In this document: positions 1-8,428 of the stretch, in pieces
How positions within the stretch are numbered: position 1 is the first letter of the stretch
Layout: each line of letters starts with the position of its first letter
From: Gammaproteobacteria bacterium
Lineage (GTDB): Bacteria; Pseudomonadota; Gammaproteobacteria; SZUA-229
Direction: 5' to 3'
Length of the DNA: 64,000 nt
Assembly: GCA_029882395.1 (NCBI GenBank)
Contig: JAOUKT010000005.1
Span: 25,485-89,484, forward strand
Made by a program: the position numbers and the translations under genes
The notes under the pieces: generated by a model
The model's input: the letters and a program-made list of their open reading frames with translations, nothing else
Told to the model about the DNA's origin: nothing
Database searches by the model: none

Positions 1-1
1 T

Positions 2-808
2 ATCGCAGCTACCTTTCGCCCGGGTCACGCCGATTATACCTATACGCAAAAATACGGCTTCCGCGATTACCGCGGCGGCGGTCGCTCATCTGCACGTGAA
101 ACGGCGATGCGCGTAGCCGCCGGTGGTATCGCAAAAAAATACCTGCAGCATCGTTACGGTATAAAAATCCGCGGTTATCTTTCTCAGCTCGGCCCAATTA
201 AAGCAGAAACGTTTGACTGGGATGAAATTCACAATAACGCGTTCTTCTGCCCGGATAAAAACAAAGTGGCCGAGCTGGAAGAGTATATGGATGCACTGCG
301 CAAAGAAGGCAATTCAGTCGGCGCCAAAATTTCGGTGGTGGCAGAAGGGGTGCCGCCGGGTCTGGGGGAGCCAGTATTTGACCGGCTTGATGCAGAAATT
401 GCGTATGCGATGATGACCATCAATGCGGTAAAAGGGGTTGAGATAGGTGATGGTTTTGAATGCGTGACCGCCAAAGGCACCGAGTTCCGTGATGAAATCA
501 CCCCGCAGGGCTTTCTTACTAACCATGCAGGCGGCATTCTGGGTGGTATCTCTTCGGGCCAGAATATCGTTGCGCATATGGCATTGAAAGCCACCTCAAG
601 TATTCGTCTGCCAGGTGCCAGTGTTGATATCAATGGCGAGGCGATGGAGGTGGTGACACACGGTCGCCATGATCCCTGTGTCGGTATCCGTGCAACACCG
701 ATTGCTGAGGCCATGCTGGCACTGGTGATTATGGATCACATGATGCGCTTTAATGCCCAATGCGGTGATGTTAAGTGCCAAACCCCCGTTATTCCTGCCA
801 GTGTTTAA
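2..808 (+). CDS. aroC: Chorismate synthase (5' end outside window)
   Basis: Last enzyme of the shikimate pathway; it converts 5-enolpyruvylshikimate-3-phosphate to chorismate using reduced FMN. The reading frame is open from base 2, so the gene begins before the window and only the C-terminal three quarters is present. Family hallmarks are visible: [10 protein letters not shown] and [11 protein letters not shown] near the window start, GGISSGQ in the middle and [15 protein letters not shown] near the C terminus. The stop is TAA at 806-808. An MFS transporter follows 32 bases later, the same neighbour aroC has in Pseudomonas-type genomes. Any ATG-initiated call at 107 would be an artefact of the missing 5' end. 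Confidence 0.97.
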   Translation: MAATFRPGHADYTYTQKYGFRDYRGGGRSSARETAMRVAAGGIAKKYLQHRYGIKIRGYLSQLGPIKAETFDWDEIHNNAFFCPDKNKVAELEEYMDALRKEGNSVGAKISVVAEGVPPGLGEPVFDRLDAEIAYAMMTINAVKGVEIGDGFECVTAKGTEFRDEITPQGFLTNHAGGILGGISSGQNIVAHMALKATSSIRLPGASVDINGEAMEVVTHGRHDPCVGIRATPIAEAMLALVIMDHMMRFNAQCGDVKCQTPVIPASV

Positions 809-840
809 TGACGAAGGTAATGCATTGCTAACGGCTTCAG

Positions 841-1986
841 ATGGAGAAAGTTGAGCCGGTACCCTACTGGCGCCTGTCCGCTTTTTATCTGGTCTATTTC
901 AGCGCATTAGGCGTGCTGGTTCCGTACTGGGGCTTATACCTTCAGTCACTGGGCTTCGATGCCCGTCAAATTGGTGAACTCATTGCCATTATCATGGCGA
1001 CAAAAATTGTAGCGCCCTATATCTGGGGCTGGATCGGCGATCACACTGGCAAGGGTATGTGGATTGTGCGCCTTGCCAGTGTCTTATCCTTTGTTATATT
1101 TGCATTGATATTTGTTGAGCAATCATACGGCTGGCTGGCCTTTGTAATGGTGAGTTTCAGCTTTTTCTGGAATGCCGCGTTGCCGCAGTTTGAAGCAACG
1201 ACGATGAATTTTCTGGGTGCCGATGAGCATAATTACAGCAAAATACGCGTCTGGGGCTCCCTCGGTTTTGTGGCCGCTGTCGCCATAATGGGCTTGATGC
1301 TGGAGCATCACGCTATCAGCATGGTGCCGGTTGTGTTGCTGGTTTTGTACGCGGCATTAATGCTGAGCAGTTTTTTAGTGCCGGTCGATACTCAGCCGCT
1401 TCATAAACATCAGCAGGGCAGCATTCTCCTGGTCTTAAAACAGCCGCAAGTGATCGCCTTGCTGGTGATCTGTTTTCTGGTGCAGTTTAGCCACGGCCCG
1501 TATTACACTTTCTATAGCATTTACCTGCAAGAACATGATTATCAGAGCAGCATGATTGGTGCTTTATGGGCGCTGGGTGTGATTGCTGAAGTCGTCGTCT
1601 TTTTATATATTCATCGCTGGTTACCAAAATATGGTCATCGTGATTTATTAATTGTGGCTTTATTGTTAACAACAGCCAGATGGCTGCTGATTGCCTATAT
1701 GGTGCAATACCCGTCCGTAATGGTGTTCGCGCAGTTATTGCATGCGGCCAGTTTTGGCGTTTTTCATGCGGTGGCCATTTCATTATTTCATCAGACCTTT
1801 GTCGGCAAACACCAGGGCCGGGGCCAGGCACTTTATGCCAGTGTGAGTTTTGGTGCAGGCGGCGCAGCGGGAAGTTTGTTAAGCGGTCTAAGCTGGCAAG
1901 GGCTGGGCTCAACCCAGACATTTTTGATAGCTGCTGCTATAGTCTTTATGGCGGCATTGCTTACACGGCGTTATATAAAAAGCTGA
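841..1986 (+). CDS. MFS transporter, HcaT/phenylpropionate-permease-like
   Basis: Inner-membrane major facilitator protein of 381 residues with about twelve hydrophobic segments. The N terminus (VPYWRLSAFYLVYFSALG) and the YWGLYLQSLGF stretch match the MFS_1-like/HcaT subgroup; GDHTGK after helix 2 is the usual loop 2-3 motif region. Its substrate cannot be read from the sequence. It lies 32 bases downstream of aroC and probably shares its transcript, a pairing known elsewhere in Gammaproteobacteria, but that does not prove a role in aromatic metabolism. The start ATG at 841 directly precedes the conserved N terminus. Confidence 0.85.
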   Translation: MEKVEPVPYWRLSAFYLVYFSALGVLVPYWGLYLQSLGFDARQIGELIAIIMATKIVAPYIWGWIGDHTGKGMWIVRLASVLSFVIFALIFVEQSYGWLAFVMVSFSFFWNAALPQFEATTMNFLGADEHNYSKIRVWGSLGFVAAVAIMGLMLEHHAISMVPVVLLVLYAALMLSSFLVPVDTQPLHKHQQGSILLVLKQPQVIALLVICFLVQFSHGPYYTFYSIYLQEHDYQSSMIGALWALGVIAEVVVFLYIHRWLPKYGHRDLLIVALLLTTARWLLIAYMVQYPSVMVFAQLLHAASFGVFHAVAISLFHQTFVGKHQGRGQALYASVSFGAGGAAGSLLSGLSWQGLGSTQTFLIAAAIVFMAALLTRRYIKS

Positions 1987-2045
1987 AAGCACCACAATCT
2001 ACCGCTCCATCATCACCTGATAAACAAAAAAAGATAAGGATGAGA

Positions 2046-2402
2046 ATGATTAAAAAGCTGATTTTTGTTTATAACGCCGACAGTGGTTTGTTTAACACGG
2101 TGTCGGATATTGCGCATAAAATATTCTCACCCTCAACATATGCCTGCCAGTTGTGTGCGGTTACGCATTCGGCGTTTTCAATGCGAGAAGAATGGAAAAC
2201 GTTTCTTCAAAGCATTGATATCGAACTTGAATTTTTGCACCGCGATGAATGGAAACGACAGTACCCGGATCTGGATTATGAATTGCCTGCTGTATTTTAT
2301 AGCAATGACTCGGTTGATTTATTGATTAACAGCGAAGCGATTAATCAATGTCAGTCGATGCAGGATTTAAAAACACTGATTAAAAATAATCTGTCAAACT
2401 GA
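2046..2402 (+). CDS. Conserved hypothetical protein, about 118 aa
   Basis: Small soluble protein with no recognisable domain. It begins MIKKLIFVYNADSG, an alternating hydrophobic strand typical of an alpha/beta fold, and carries a CxxC pair (CQLC) about a third of the way in; I cannot say whether that pair binds metal or is redox active. The frame is open much further upstream, inside the preceding MFS gene, but the AAGGA just before it favours ATG 2046 (ATG 2040 is possible). It is about 60 bases behind the MFS gene and may be co-transcribed. Codon use looks like that of the neighbours. Confidence 0.6.
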   Translation: MIKKLIFVYNADSGLFNTVSDIAHKIFSPSTYACQLCAVTHSAFSMREEWKTFLQSIDIELEFLHRDEWKRQYPDLDYELPAVFYSNDSVDLLINSEAINQCQSMQDLKTLIKNNLSN

Positions 2403-2467
2403 TACAGGCATGCTTTTTTTCGGCTGGATAAAATGAGCACATGACGTAAGTAAAAAAGGACAGGCCA

Positions 2468-3244
2468 ATGAAAATTTCCAGACTATTATCCACACTGCCT
2501 TTAGTGCTTAACGCCTGCGCTGATGAAAGCCCGACCGATGTGAGTCAAAACAGTGCTGGCGAAGGAATCTGGTACGGTGCTTTTAGCGCCGGTGCAATTT
2601 CCAGCTCAACCTCTGCTTCCGGGGCGGTATCAACATTCGAAGCAACCGAAAGTAGCGGTGTCGGTCTTTATACCAGTGATGCCCGTGTTTTCTTTTATAA
2701 TGAAAATGAAAAACTGCTTTTTAGCAACGATACGCCGGGTATTATCGATGCCAATCTTTATTATTACCCGGACTATTACGATGCCAGCAATAATAATGCA
2801 GGCAGTCTTTCTTTTGCCGGTAATGCATATACTTATACCAGTATTGCAGGTGCGTACAGCGGCGCGGTGAATGGCAACTATGTTATGTTGTTTGACGACA
2901 GCTATTTTCGGGGCGCTGATTTAAACCGTCTGCAGGGGCTCTGGCAGTATTCTCATGCTATCGGTGACTGGCAGTTTTCGATACTCGCTGATGGCCATTT
3001 TACGGCAACACTTAGCACCATGTTCTCGTGCCAGATCAGCGGTGAGTTTGCGACGATTGACAGCACTAAAAACGAGTACGCAATCGATAATGTAACGCTG
3101 TTAAACTGTGGCGGCTTTGATGGTCATTATACAGGCCTGGCTGCAACCCTGGATTCGACGCAAACCGTTATCTCAAATGATACATTATTGATGGCTATTT
3201 ATAACCAGAGCCATGGATTTTTTCTCAAACCGGTGAGGCAGTGA
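2468..3244 (+). CDS. Hypothetical secreted protein or lipoprotein, 258 aa
   Basis: Unrecognised protein with an N-terminal export signal ending in LVLNAC, where Cys17 could be lipidated, although Asn at -2 makes the lipobox atypical. The mature part is rich in Ser, Gly, Ala, Tyr and Asn and begins with small-residue runs (SAGAISSSTSASGAV), suggesting a beta-rich envelope protein. Two further cysteines, in FSCQISG and LLNCGGF, could form a disulfide. An AAAGGA precedes ATG 2468. No domain or partner gene can be assigned; it stands alone between a small hypothetical gene and a convergent phosphoesterase. Confidence 0.6.
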   Translation: MKISRLLSTLPLVLNACADESPTDVSQNSAGEGIWYGAFSAGAISSSTSASGAVSTFEATESSGVGLYTSDARVFFYNENEKLLFSNDTPGIIDANLYYYPDYYDASNNNAGSLSFAGNAYTYTSIAGAYSGAVNGNYVMLFDDSYFRGADLNRLQGLWQYSHAIGDWQFSILADGHFTATLSTMFSCQISGEFATIDSTKNEYAIDNVTLLNCGGFDGHYTGLAATLDSTQTVISNDTLLMAIYNQSHGFFLKPVRQ

Positions 3245-3304
3245 GTAATTATAATTTTCACATCAGGCTTGGGTGCAATATTTTCATAAATCTAATTCTT
3301 CAGT

Positions 3305-3934
3305 TTAACCATTTACATCATTAAACAAGAGGCCCCAGTTCCAGCTTTTAATGATGGCTTTATGCTCTAACGCGTAGCGGCTAATTGTCATATCGGGCAA
3401 GCTAAGCACCATGCAGCTGTGGTTGTATAAAGTGCTGCCGGGATTGATGACCAGGGTATTGCCGATATATTCGGCAAATACCTGGTGTGTGTGGCCTACG
3501 ATCAACACATCATGAGCGTTATCGCGCAGTTTCTGTTGCCATATTTGCAGCTGTTCATGAATCAGGTTTCCGTATTTGTCGAGCAATTTAATGCCGCCAT
3601 GTTGCTGCCGGGGAGGGCTGGCATGCACGATATAAATTCGTTTGCCTTCAATAGTCAGTTCTATAAAGTCGGGTAATGAATCAAAAAAATGTTTTATCTC
3701 GTCTGCGTGTTTGATCTCCGGCTCTGTTAATACATCGTGATTGCCTGAGACGATAAGGCAATCACTGTGCTGCAGTAACCTGATGGTCTGAATCAGTTCA
3801 TCTTCACCATAACCGGCTACATCGCCGGCACAAATAATGCTGTCAACGTTTTCTGTTTTAAATATTTCCAGCGCCTCAGCAAGCGGGGCGGTAGAAGAGT
3901 GTGTGTCACTGATTATGCCAATACGTGTTGTCAT
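3305..3934 (-). CDS. Metallophosphoesterase, YfcE/MJ0936-like
   Basis: Calcineurin-like phosphodiesterase of about 209 residues. The five metal-binding blocks are all visible: D10-x-H12 (SDTH), G37-D38 (AGDVAGYGE), G64-N-H-D (SGNHD), H104 (IVHASPP) and G147-H-T-H (VGHTH). The family holds small dinuclear-metal phosphodiesterases acting on artificial or nucleotide substrates; the physiological substrate here is unknown. No signal peptide, so cytoplasmic. I prefer ATG 3934 (MTTRIGIISDTH), with GAAAG upstream, over ATG 3946, because family members start just before the first motif. Convergent with the preceding gene and apparently monocistronic. Confidence 0.85.
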   Translation of the reverse strand: MTTRIGIISDTHSSTAPLAEALEIFKTENVDSIICAGDVAGYGEDELIQTIRLLQHSDCLIVSGNHDVLTEPEIKHADEIKHFFDSLPDFIELTIEGKRIYIVHASPPRQQHGGIKLLDKYGNLIHEQLQIWQQKLRDNAHDVLIVGHTHQVFAEYIGNTLVINPGSTLYNHSCMVLSLPDMTISRYALEHKAIIKSWNWGLLFNDVNG

Positions 3935-4222
3935 AAGCTTTCGCATTAAAATGTCAGGGCTAAATGATAAGTCAGGTCATTGCTGTTTATTGTCACGACT
4001 TATATATTGGCAGCTATTGCAAGCACTGGCAATAAGCCCGTTATCTTCACCTGTCTCGGCGCGATATTCTGTTGTTTGTGGTCGCTGGCTGAGGCGTTTT
4101 TATGCGATCAGTACTTGCCTGTATTGCAGATAGGACTTATATTGATGTGGTGGCTGTTTTTTCATCTGCCGCGGCTAACAAGGTCTGTATCTGGCTTTAT
4201 TATTTATATTCAGGACGGTTTT

Positions 4223-4810
4223 ATGATTAATATATGCACCCGCAGTATGCTCACTCTCTTAACACTGGTTTATGCATTTAATGCCAGCGCGATTAATTGT
4301 GAAGAGCAATCGCCTACTTTAATAGCAGAGGGGGATGCGTATTATAATTTTGAAGAGAATAATGCGCTGACAAGACAGCAAAAGCAGACCGTCGATACGC
4401 TGTTTGCTAAGACTAAAAAAAGGCTTGAAGGCCAGGCTGTTGAGATTTACTGCGTAAAAAATAATGATGTTTTTGAAGAGGTTTCAAAAACACAGCAGTT
4501 AAAGGCAAGCCTGGATATAGCGTCGGATGGAAAAGTGATCATGGACCTGGCTGTCTATGTTCCGGAGCAGAAAACAGGTTTTAATGAAATCATAGAATAC
4601 CTTAATATGAACTCGACCTTTGCGATAAAGCAATTGTCGGCAAATAAAATGCGGGTTTCAACAAAATATAGAAGAGTGCAGGGTACAAATACCTCATCCT
4701 TACATGAAACGATTGCTGATTTTAGTGTTAATAACGGTGTGATCACGCTGCGAACAACATTGTATATCAATGGTTATTTTGCCTTGGCGCGCAATATGCA
4801 GCTTCAGTAA
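4223..4810 (+). CDS. Hypothetical secreted protein, about 195 aa
   Basis: Unrecognised protein. From ATG 4223 it has a typical signal peptide (MINICTRSMLTLLTLVYAF, cleavage probably after NASA) and an acidic, soluble mature part of about 170 residues without a known domain. An AGGACGG stretch just upstream can serve as ribosome binding site. The frame stays open upstream to about 3980, where it would add about 80 residues with several hydrophobic segments but begin on TTG without a clear ribosome site; I take the signal-peptide start as real. It ends in front of one copy of a small recurrent intergenic motif. Confidence 0.6.
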   Translation: MINICTRSMLTLLTLVYAFNASAINCEEQSPTLIAEGDAYYNFEENNALTRQQKQTVDTLFAKTKKRLEGQAVEIYCVKNNDVFEEVSKTQQLKASLDIASDGKVIMDLAVYVPEQKTGFNEIIEYLNMNSTFAIKQLSANKMRVSTKYRRVQGTNTSSLHETIADFSVNNGVITLRTTLYINGYFALARNMQLQ

Positions 4811-4825
4811 ACAGGCCGCTGATTT
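4807..4825 (-). repeat. Weak copy D of recurrent motif
   Basis: Minus strand reads AAATCAGCGGCCTGTTTAC, sharing ATCAGCGGCC and GTTTAC with copy B. It overlaps the stop codon of the 4223-4810 gene. Only a partial match. Confidence 0.25.
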
Positions 4826-4963
4826 CAAATGCAGCGGTGGCTTAGGCTAACAGCTTGAACCTGCCTTGTTGCAAAACCATCAGCCCAGAGACTGATCTGT
4901 AAAAAGCGTTACATCATTTCTATCGATACGTTATCTGCTGTCATTAGTAGCCAGAATATAATA

Positions 4964-5632
4964 ATGAATACACTATCTATTCCGGGTTTTACAGATCCTT
5001 TTAGCTCACTAAGTCATTTGCTGGGCGCTGTTTTTTTTCTTGTTCATGGTGTAAAGCTGGTAAAACTCTCAAGAGGCGATATCAGCAGCTTTATTACCAC
5101 CATACTGTTTGTATGTTCGGTTGTGTTTTTATTATCGATGAGCAGTGCCTACCACCTGCTTGAGCACCAGAGCACGGCACGCTCGGTATTGCAGCGTCTG
5201 GATCATGCCGGTATCTTTGCGCTGATTGCCGGCACCTTTACGCCTGTTCATGGCATTTTGTTTAAAGGCTTTTGGCGCTGGGGTGTGGTGATTATTATTT
5301 GGCTGCTGGCGATAACGGGTATCACTCTAAAGTCAATTTTTTTCAACGATATGGCAGAGTGGCTGGGTTTGCTGCTTTACCTCGGGCTTGGCTGGATTGG
5401 AATCTTATCGGCTTATCTTACGCACCGTTTGCATGGCTTTGATATTATTAAACCGCTTATATATGGCGCTTTAGCTTATACGGCAGGTGCCAGCCTGGAA
5501 TTTTTACAGTTACCGGTAGTTATAGCCGGTGTGCTGGGACCACATGAGTTATTCCATATCGCTGTTTTACTGGGCATCGCCTGGCACTGGCAGTTCATCA
5601 GGCGTTTGTTACTGCTCAAAGCCGCTGAATAA
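4964..5632 (+). CDS. trhA: Hemolysin III family (PAQR-type) membrane protein
   Basis: Seven-helix inner-membrane protein of the Hly-III/PAQR superfamily, 222 residues, full length. The zinc-site residues of the family are in place: S61-x2-H64 (SSAYHLL), D80 (RLDHAGIF), and H194-x3-H198 with H208 (HELFHIAVLLGIAWH). In bacteria such proteins are annotated as hemolysin III or TrhA and have been linked to membrane homeostasis; a hydrolase activity has been proposed but the exact role is unsettled. It is flanked by about 150 bases upstream and 75 downstream and seems to be transcribed alone. Confidence 0.9.
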   Translation: MNTLSIPGFTDPFSSLSHLLGAVFFLVHGVKLVKLSRGDISSFITTILFVCSVVFLLSMSSAYHLLEHQSTARSVLQRLDHAGIFALIAGTFTPVHGILFKGFWRWGVVIIIWLLAITGITLKSIFFNDMAEWLGLLLYLGLGWIGILSAYLTHRLHGFDIIKPLIYGALAYTAGASLEFLQLPVVIAGVLGPHELFHIAVLLGIAWHWQFIRRLLLLKAAE

Positions 5633-5706
5633 ATCAACGGCTGTTCCGGCGCAGGCGCTGTAAAAATAGACTATAAACAGTTTATTAAATATCAAAAATA
5701 AAATGT

Positions 5707-6438
5707 ATGTCATCAATCTCATTACAAGCTCGCTTTAAAAAATATTTAAAAAAACAAAAACTCATTCGTTTCGTGCGCTGGGGTGTAAGGCTGCTTGTAC
5801 TGGTCTTTATTATGGATACGGGTTATCTGATCGGCATATGGCCGGACTGGGAATTATATAAAGCAGGCCCGATACAGCGTTCGAATTTTATCCGGCATTA
5901 TATTTTTGAGCAATACAGGCATCAAAGCTGGCCTGATTTGCAGTGGCAGCAGCGACCCATTCATAAAATATCCCGGCATATGATCAGAGCGCTGATCGTT
6001 GCCGAGGATGCCAGCTTTTATTCGCATTCGGGTATTGATATGGAAGCCTTGCAAGCGGCTATGGAATATAACCTTTCTGAACAAAGGTTTGTTTATGGTG
6101 GCAGTACCATTTCACAGCAAACGGTAAAAAATATTTTTCTTAGTGCCTCTAAAAACCCTTTGCGAAAATGGCATGAGCTGGTGCTGACCATCGGCATGGA
6201 AAGAAAGCTGTCGAAGAGGAGAATTCTGGAGCTGTATTTGAATGTGGCGGAATTTGGCAGGGGTATTTTTGGTGTCGAAGCCGCTGCCAGGCATTACTGG
6301 GGAATATCCGCGTCAAGGTTGTCGGTTGCGCAGGCGATACAGCTGGCTGCAACATTACCGGCTCCGGTGAATCATAACCCAGTCAGCAGAACAGCTTTTT
6401 TTAACAAGCGGGTTAAAAAAATCAGTCGTTATTTTTAA
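5707..6438 (+). CDS. mtgA: Monofunctional peptidoglycan glycosyltransferase
   Basis: GT51 enzyme that polymerises lipid II into glycan strands without a transpeptidase domain. An N-terminal membrane anchor lies at about residues 22-46. GT51 motifs follow in order: EDASFYSHSG with catalytic Glu100, GGSTISQQ at 131-138, the RK pair near 153, and KRRILELYLN at 170-179 with the second conserved Glu. Length (243 aa) is normal for MtgA. Two bases separate its stop from a possible TTG start of the next frame, so it is probably co-transcribed with the NlpC/P60 lipoprotein gene, joining wall synthesis with wall cleavage. Confidence 0.93.
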   Translation: MSSISLQARFKKYLKKQKLIRFVRWGVRLLVLVFIMDTGYLIGIWPDWELYKAGPIQRSNFIRHYIFEQYRHQSWPDLQWQQRPIHKISRHMIRALIVAEDASFYSHSGIDMEALQAAMEYNLSEQRFVYGGSTISQQTVKNIFLSASKNPLRKWHELVLTIGMERKLSKRRILELYLNVAEFGRGIFGVEAAARHYWGISASRLSVAQAIQLAATLPAPVNHNPVSRTAFFNKRVKKISRYF

Positions 6439-6491
6439 AGTTGATTAAGCTTGGCCCGATTAAAAAAACATTAGAAACAGGCGGTCTTTTT

Positions 6492-6998
6492 ATGAGAATT
6501 GTTAAATTGAGAAAGCACTATGTTGTGCTCATGTTGACGTTATTGTTTTCCCAGCTAGCGGGCTGTGCAACGCCGGTGCGGGTTGCTGCCAGTGACTTTC
6601 CTGTGGACAGTCCCTATTCGGATCAGAAGCTATTAAGGCTGTTCGACCGCCAGTTGCTGGTCTGGAAAAATGTGCCCTATCGGCTTGGCGGTATCACCAG
6701 AAAGGGCGTGGATTGCTCGGGCTTTGTTTATAATACCTATAAAGACCAGATCAATATACTGATACCGAGAACGACTAAAGGCCTGGCAAAAATTGGCAAG
6801 CATGTGGCCCGCAATGAGCTTGATATCGGAGACCTGGTTTTTTTTAAAACAGGCAAGGAAAAAACCCGTCATGTAGGCATTTACCTGGGTAAAGATGAAT
6901 TTATGCATGCATCAACCTCTAAAGGTGTGATGAAGTCCAGTTTAAACAATCGTTACTGGCGCAGAGCATACTGGAAAGCCAAACGCATTATTGATTGA
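6492..6998 (+). CDS. NlpC/P60 endopeptidase lipoprotein
   Basis: Outer- or inner-membrane lipoprotein with a C-terminal NlpC/P60 cysteine peptidase domain, of the Spr/MepS-like type that cleaves peptide cross-links in peptidoglycan. Lipobox LAGC gives lipidated Cys25. The catalytic triad is visible as Cys75 (GVDCSGFV), His127 (RHVGIYLG) and His139 (FMHAST). I chose ATG 6492 because it starts the signal peptide; a TTG at 6441 in the same frame would add 17 unlikely residues. It follows mtgA by about 50 bases on the same strand, giving a wall-metabolism pair. Confidence 0.88.
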   Translation: MRIVKLRKHYVVLMLTLLFSQLAGCATPVRVAASDFPVDSPYSDQKLLRLFDRQLLVWKNVPYRLGGITRKGVDCSGFVYNTYKDQINILIPRTTKGLAKIGKHVARNELDIGDLVFFKTGKEKTRHVGIYLGKDEFMHASTSKGVMKSSLNNRYWRRAYWKAKRIID

Positions 6999-7006
6999 AC
7001 GCCTGA

Positions 7007-8311
7007 TCAGTCATGTTCGAGTGTCATGTTTTTACAGCCTGTCTCTTTTATTGCTAAGGCACTGATAAAAGCTATCACGGCAAAGGCCAGCATTAATAAC
7101 ATCGCCTGCTGATAATTTTGCCAGCTGTAGAGATTTAAACTGTTGACAACTTTGCCGTCCCAGCCTAAATCAAGTACCCAGCCAAACAAGGGTTGCATGA
7201 TCGCCGCGCCCAGAAACAGTCCGGTATTGACCAGGCTGATTGCCATGCCCGAAAGTGCCGGTTGAGTCACTTCCTTGGCACAAGGGTAGGTGACGACAAA
7301 GCCGCCGCCGCTAATGCCGATCAGCATGAACAAGGTCATCGCAAACAATCCCGGCTGCCATGGCAGGAAGATGATGGCGAGCCAGGCCAGAGCGTAGATA
7401 GCCGCACTGAACACGATTACCGGCTTGCGCAAACCCAGGCGGTCAGAAATCCAGCCCGCCGCAAGCGTACCTATCGCCAGGCTGATTAAAGTAATGGTCG
7501 TATACAGCGAGGCTTCATCACGGCCCATGCCAAAACTATCCCGCAGTAACGGTATTGCCCATAAGCCGGCAAATGCAAACAGTCCGCCGGCCATGCCAAA
7601 GTTTATCCAGAAGCCAGGCCATACAGCGATATTGCTGACTACTTTAAAAAGGTCTTTGGTCCAGTGCTGGTGCCGCTCTGCATGAGATGGCATGCCGTCC
7701 ATTTCGCGTACAGATGGGAAGCCGGCGTCTTCGGGGCGGTTGCGAACAAATAACGCGGTTAATGCCGCAAGTGATAAGGAGACCAGGCCCATGGCAATAA
7801 AAATATCGCGCCATGACCAGAAGTTCAGTAAAACCGAGAGCGGTTTTGCGGCCAATACTGAACCCAGATTGCCCATCAAAATGGTAAAACCTGAGACCAG
7901 GCCATAGACCCTGTCTCTGAACCAGACCGCATTGTTTTTCATTAAGCCGACAAAAATAACAGAAACACCGAGCCCGACCATGAAGCGACCAAAGGAGGCG
8001 ATTTCAATGGTTTCTGCAGTGGCAAACACGATCGAGCCAATACCTGCTATCAGGTTTCCGGCCGTAATGGACTGGCGGTTACCGAGGGTGTCAGCCAGCA
8101 CACCCGAAGGAATTTGCATCAATGCATAAATATAATAATACATGGCCGCCAGTGAACCCAGCGAGGTGGCTGATGTACGGAAGCTGGACATCAGTTCCGC
8201 GGAGACCACAGCAGGTGCCATGCGATGAAAAAAAACAGATATATAAGCGAATATCAAAATGCTGTATATAGACGCGCGAATCCAGAGAAAGCGTTGTTGT
8301 TTGAAGTGCAT
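7007..8311 (-). CDS. MFS transporter
   Basis: Major facilitator protein of 434 residues with about twelve transmembrane helices. The loop 2-3 motif is GVLADTLGNRQS, close to the GxLaDrxGrR consensus, and the matching second-half loop is AGWISDRLGLRKP. Substrate is unknown; the general look (FHRMAPAV near the N terminus, WFRDRVYG in the middle) resembles the anion/organic-acid type of MFS proteins. It converges with the NlpC/P60 gene with only eight bases between the stops, and seems to be a single-gene unit. Confidence 0.85.
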   Translation of the reverse strand: MHFKQQRFLWIRASIYSILIFAYISVFFHRMAPAVVSAELMSSFRTSATSLGSLAAMYYYIYALMQIPSGVLADTLGNRQSITAGNLIAGIGSIVFATAETIEIASFGRFMVGLGVSVIFVGLMKNNAVWFRDRVYGLVSGFTILMGNLGSVLAAKPLSVLLNFWSWRDIFIAMGLVSLSLAALTALFVRNRPEDAGFPSVREMDGMPSHAERHQHWTKDLFKVVSNIAVWPGFWINFGMAGGLFAFAGLWAIPLLRDSFGMGRDEASLYTTITLISLAIGTLAAGWISDRLGLRKPVIVFSAAIYALAWLAIIFLPWQPGLFAMTLFMLIGISGGGFVVTYPCAKEVTQPALSGMAISLVNTGLFLGAAIMQPLFGWVLDLGWDGKVVNSLNLYSWQNYQQAMLLMLAFAVIAFISALAIKETGCKNMTLEHD

Positions 8312-8428
8312 AAACTAACCGTTATTTAAAGCAGGTCGCTATCGTAGCTTAAAGCGGCGGTTTATAACATGACTAAATAGATGATAATGCAGCGTCAGTG
8401 CCGTTTGTGCCGGCTAACGGCGGTTGTA

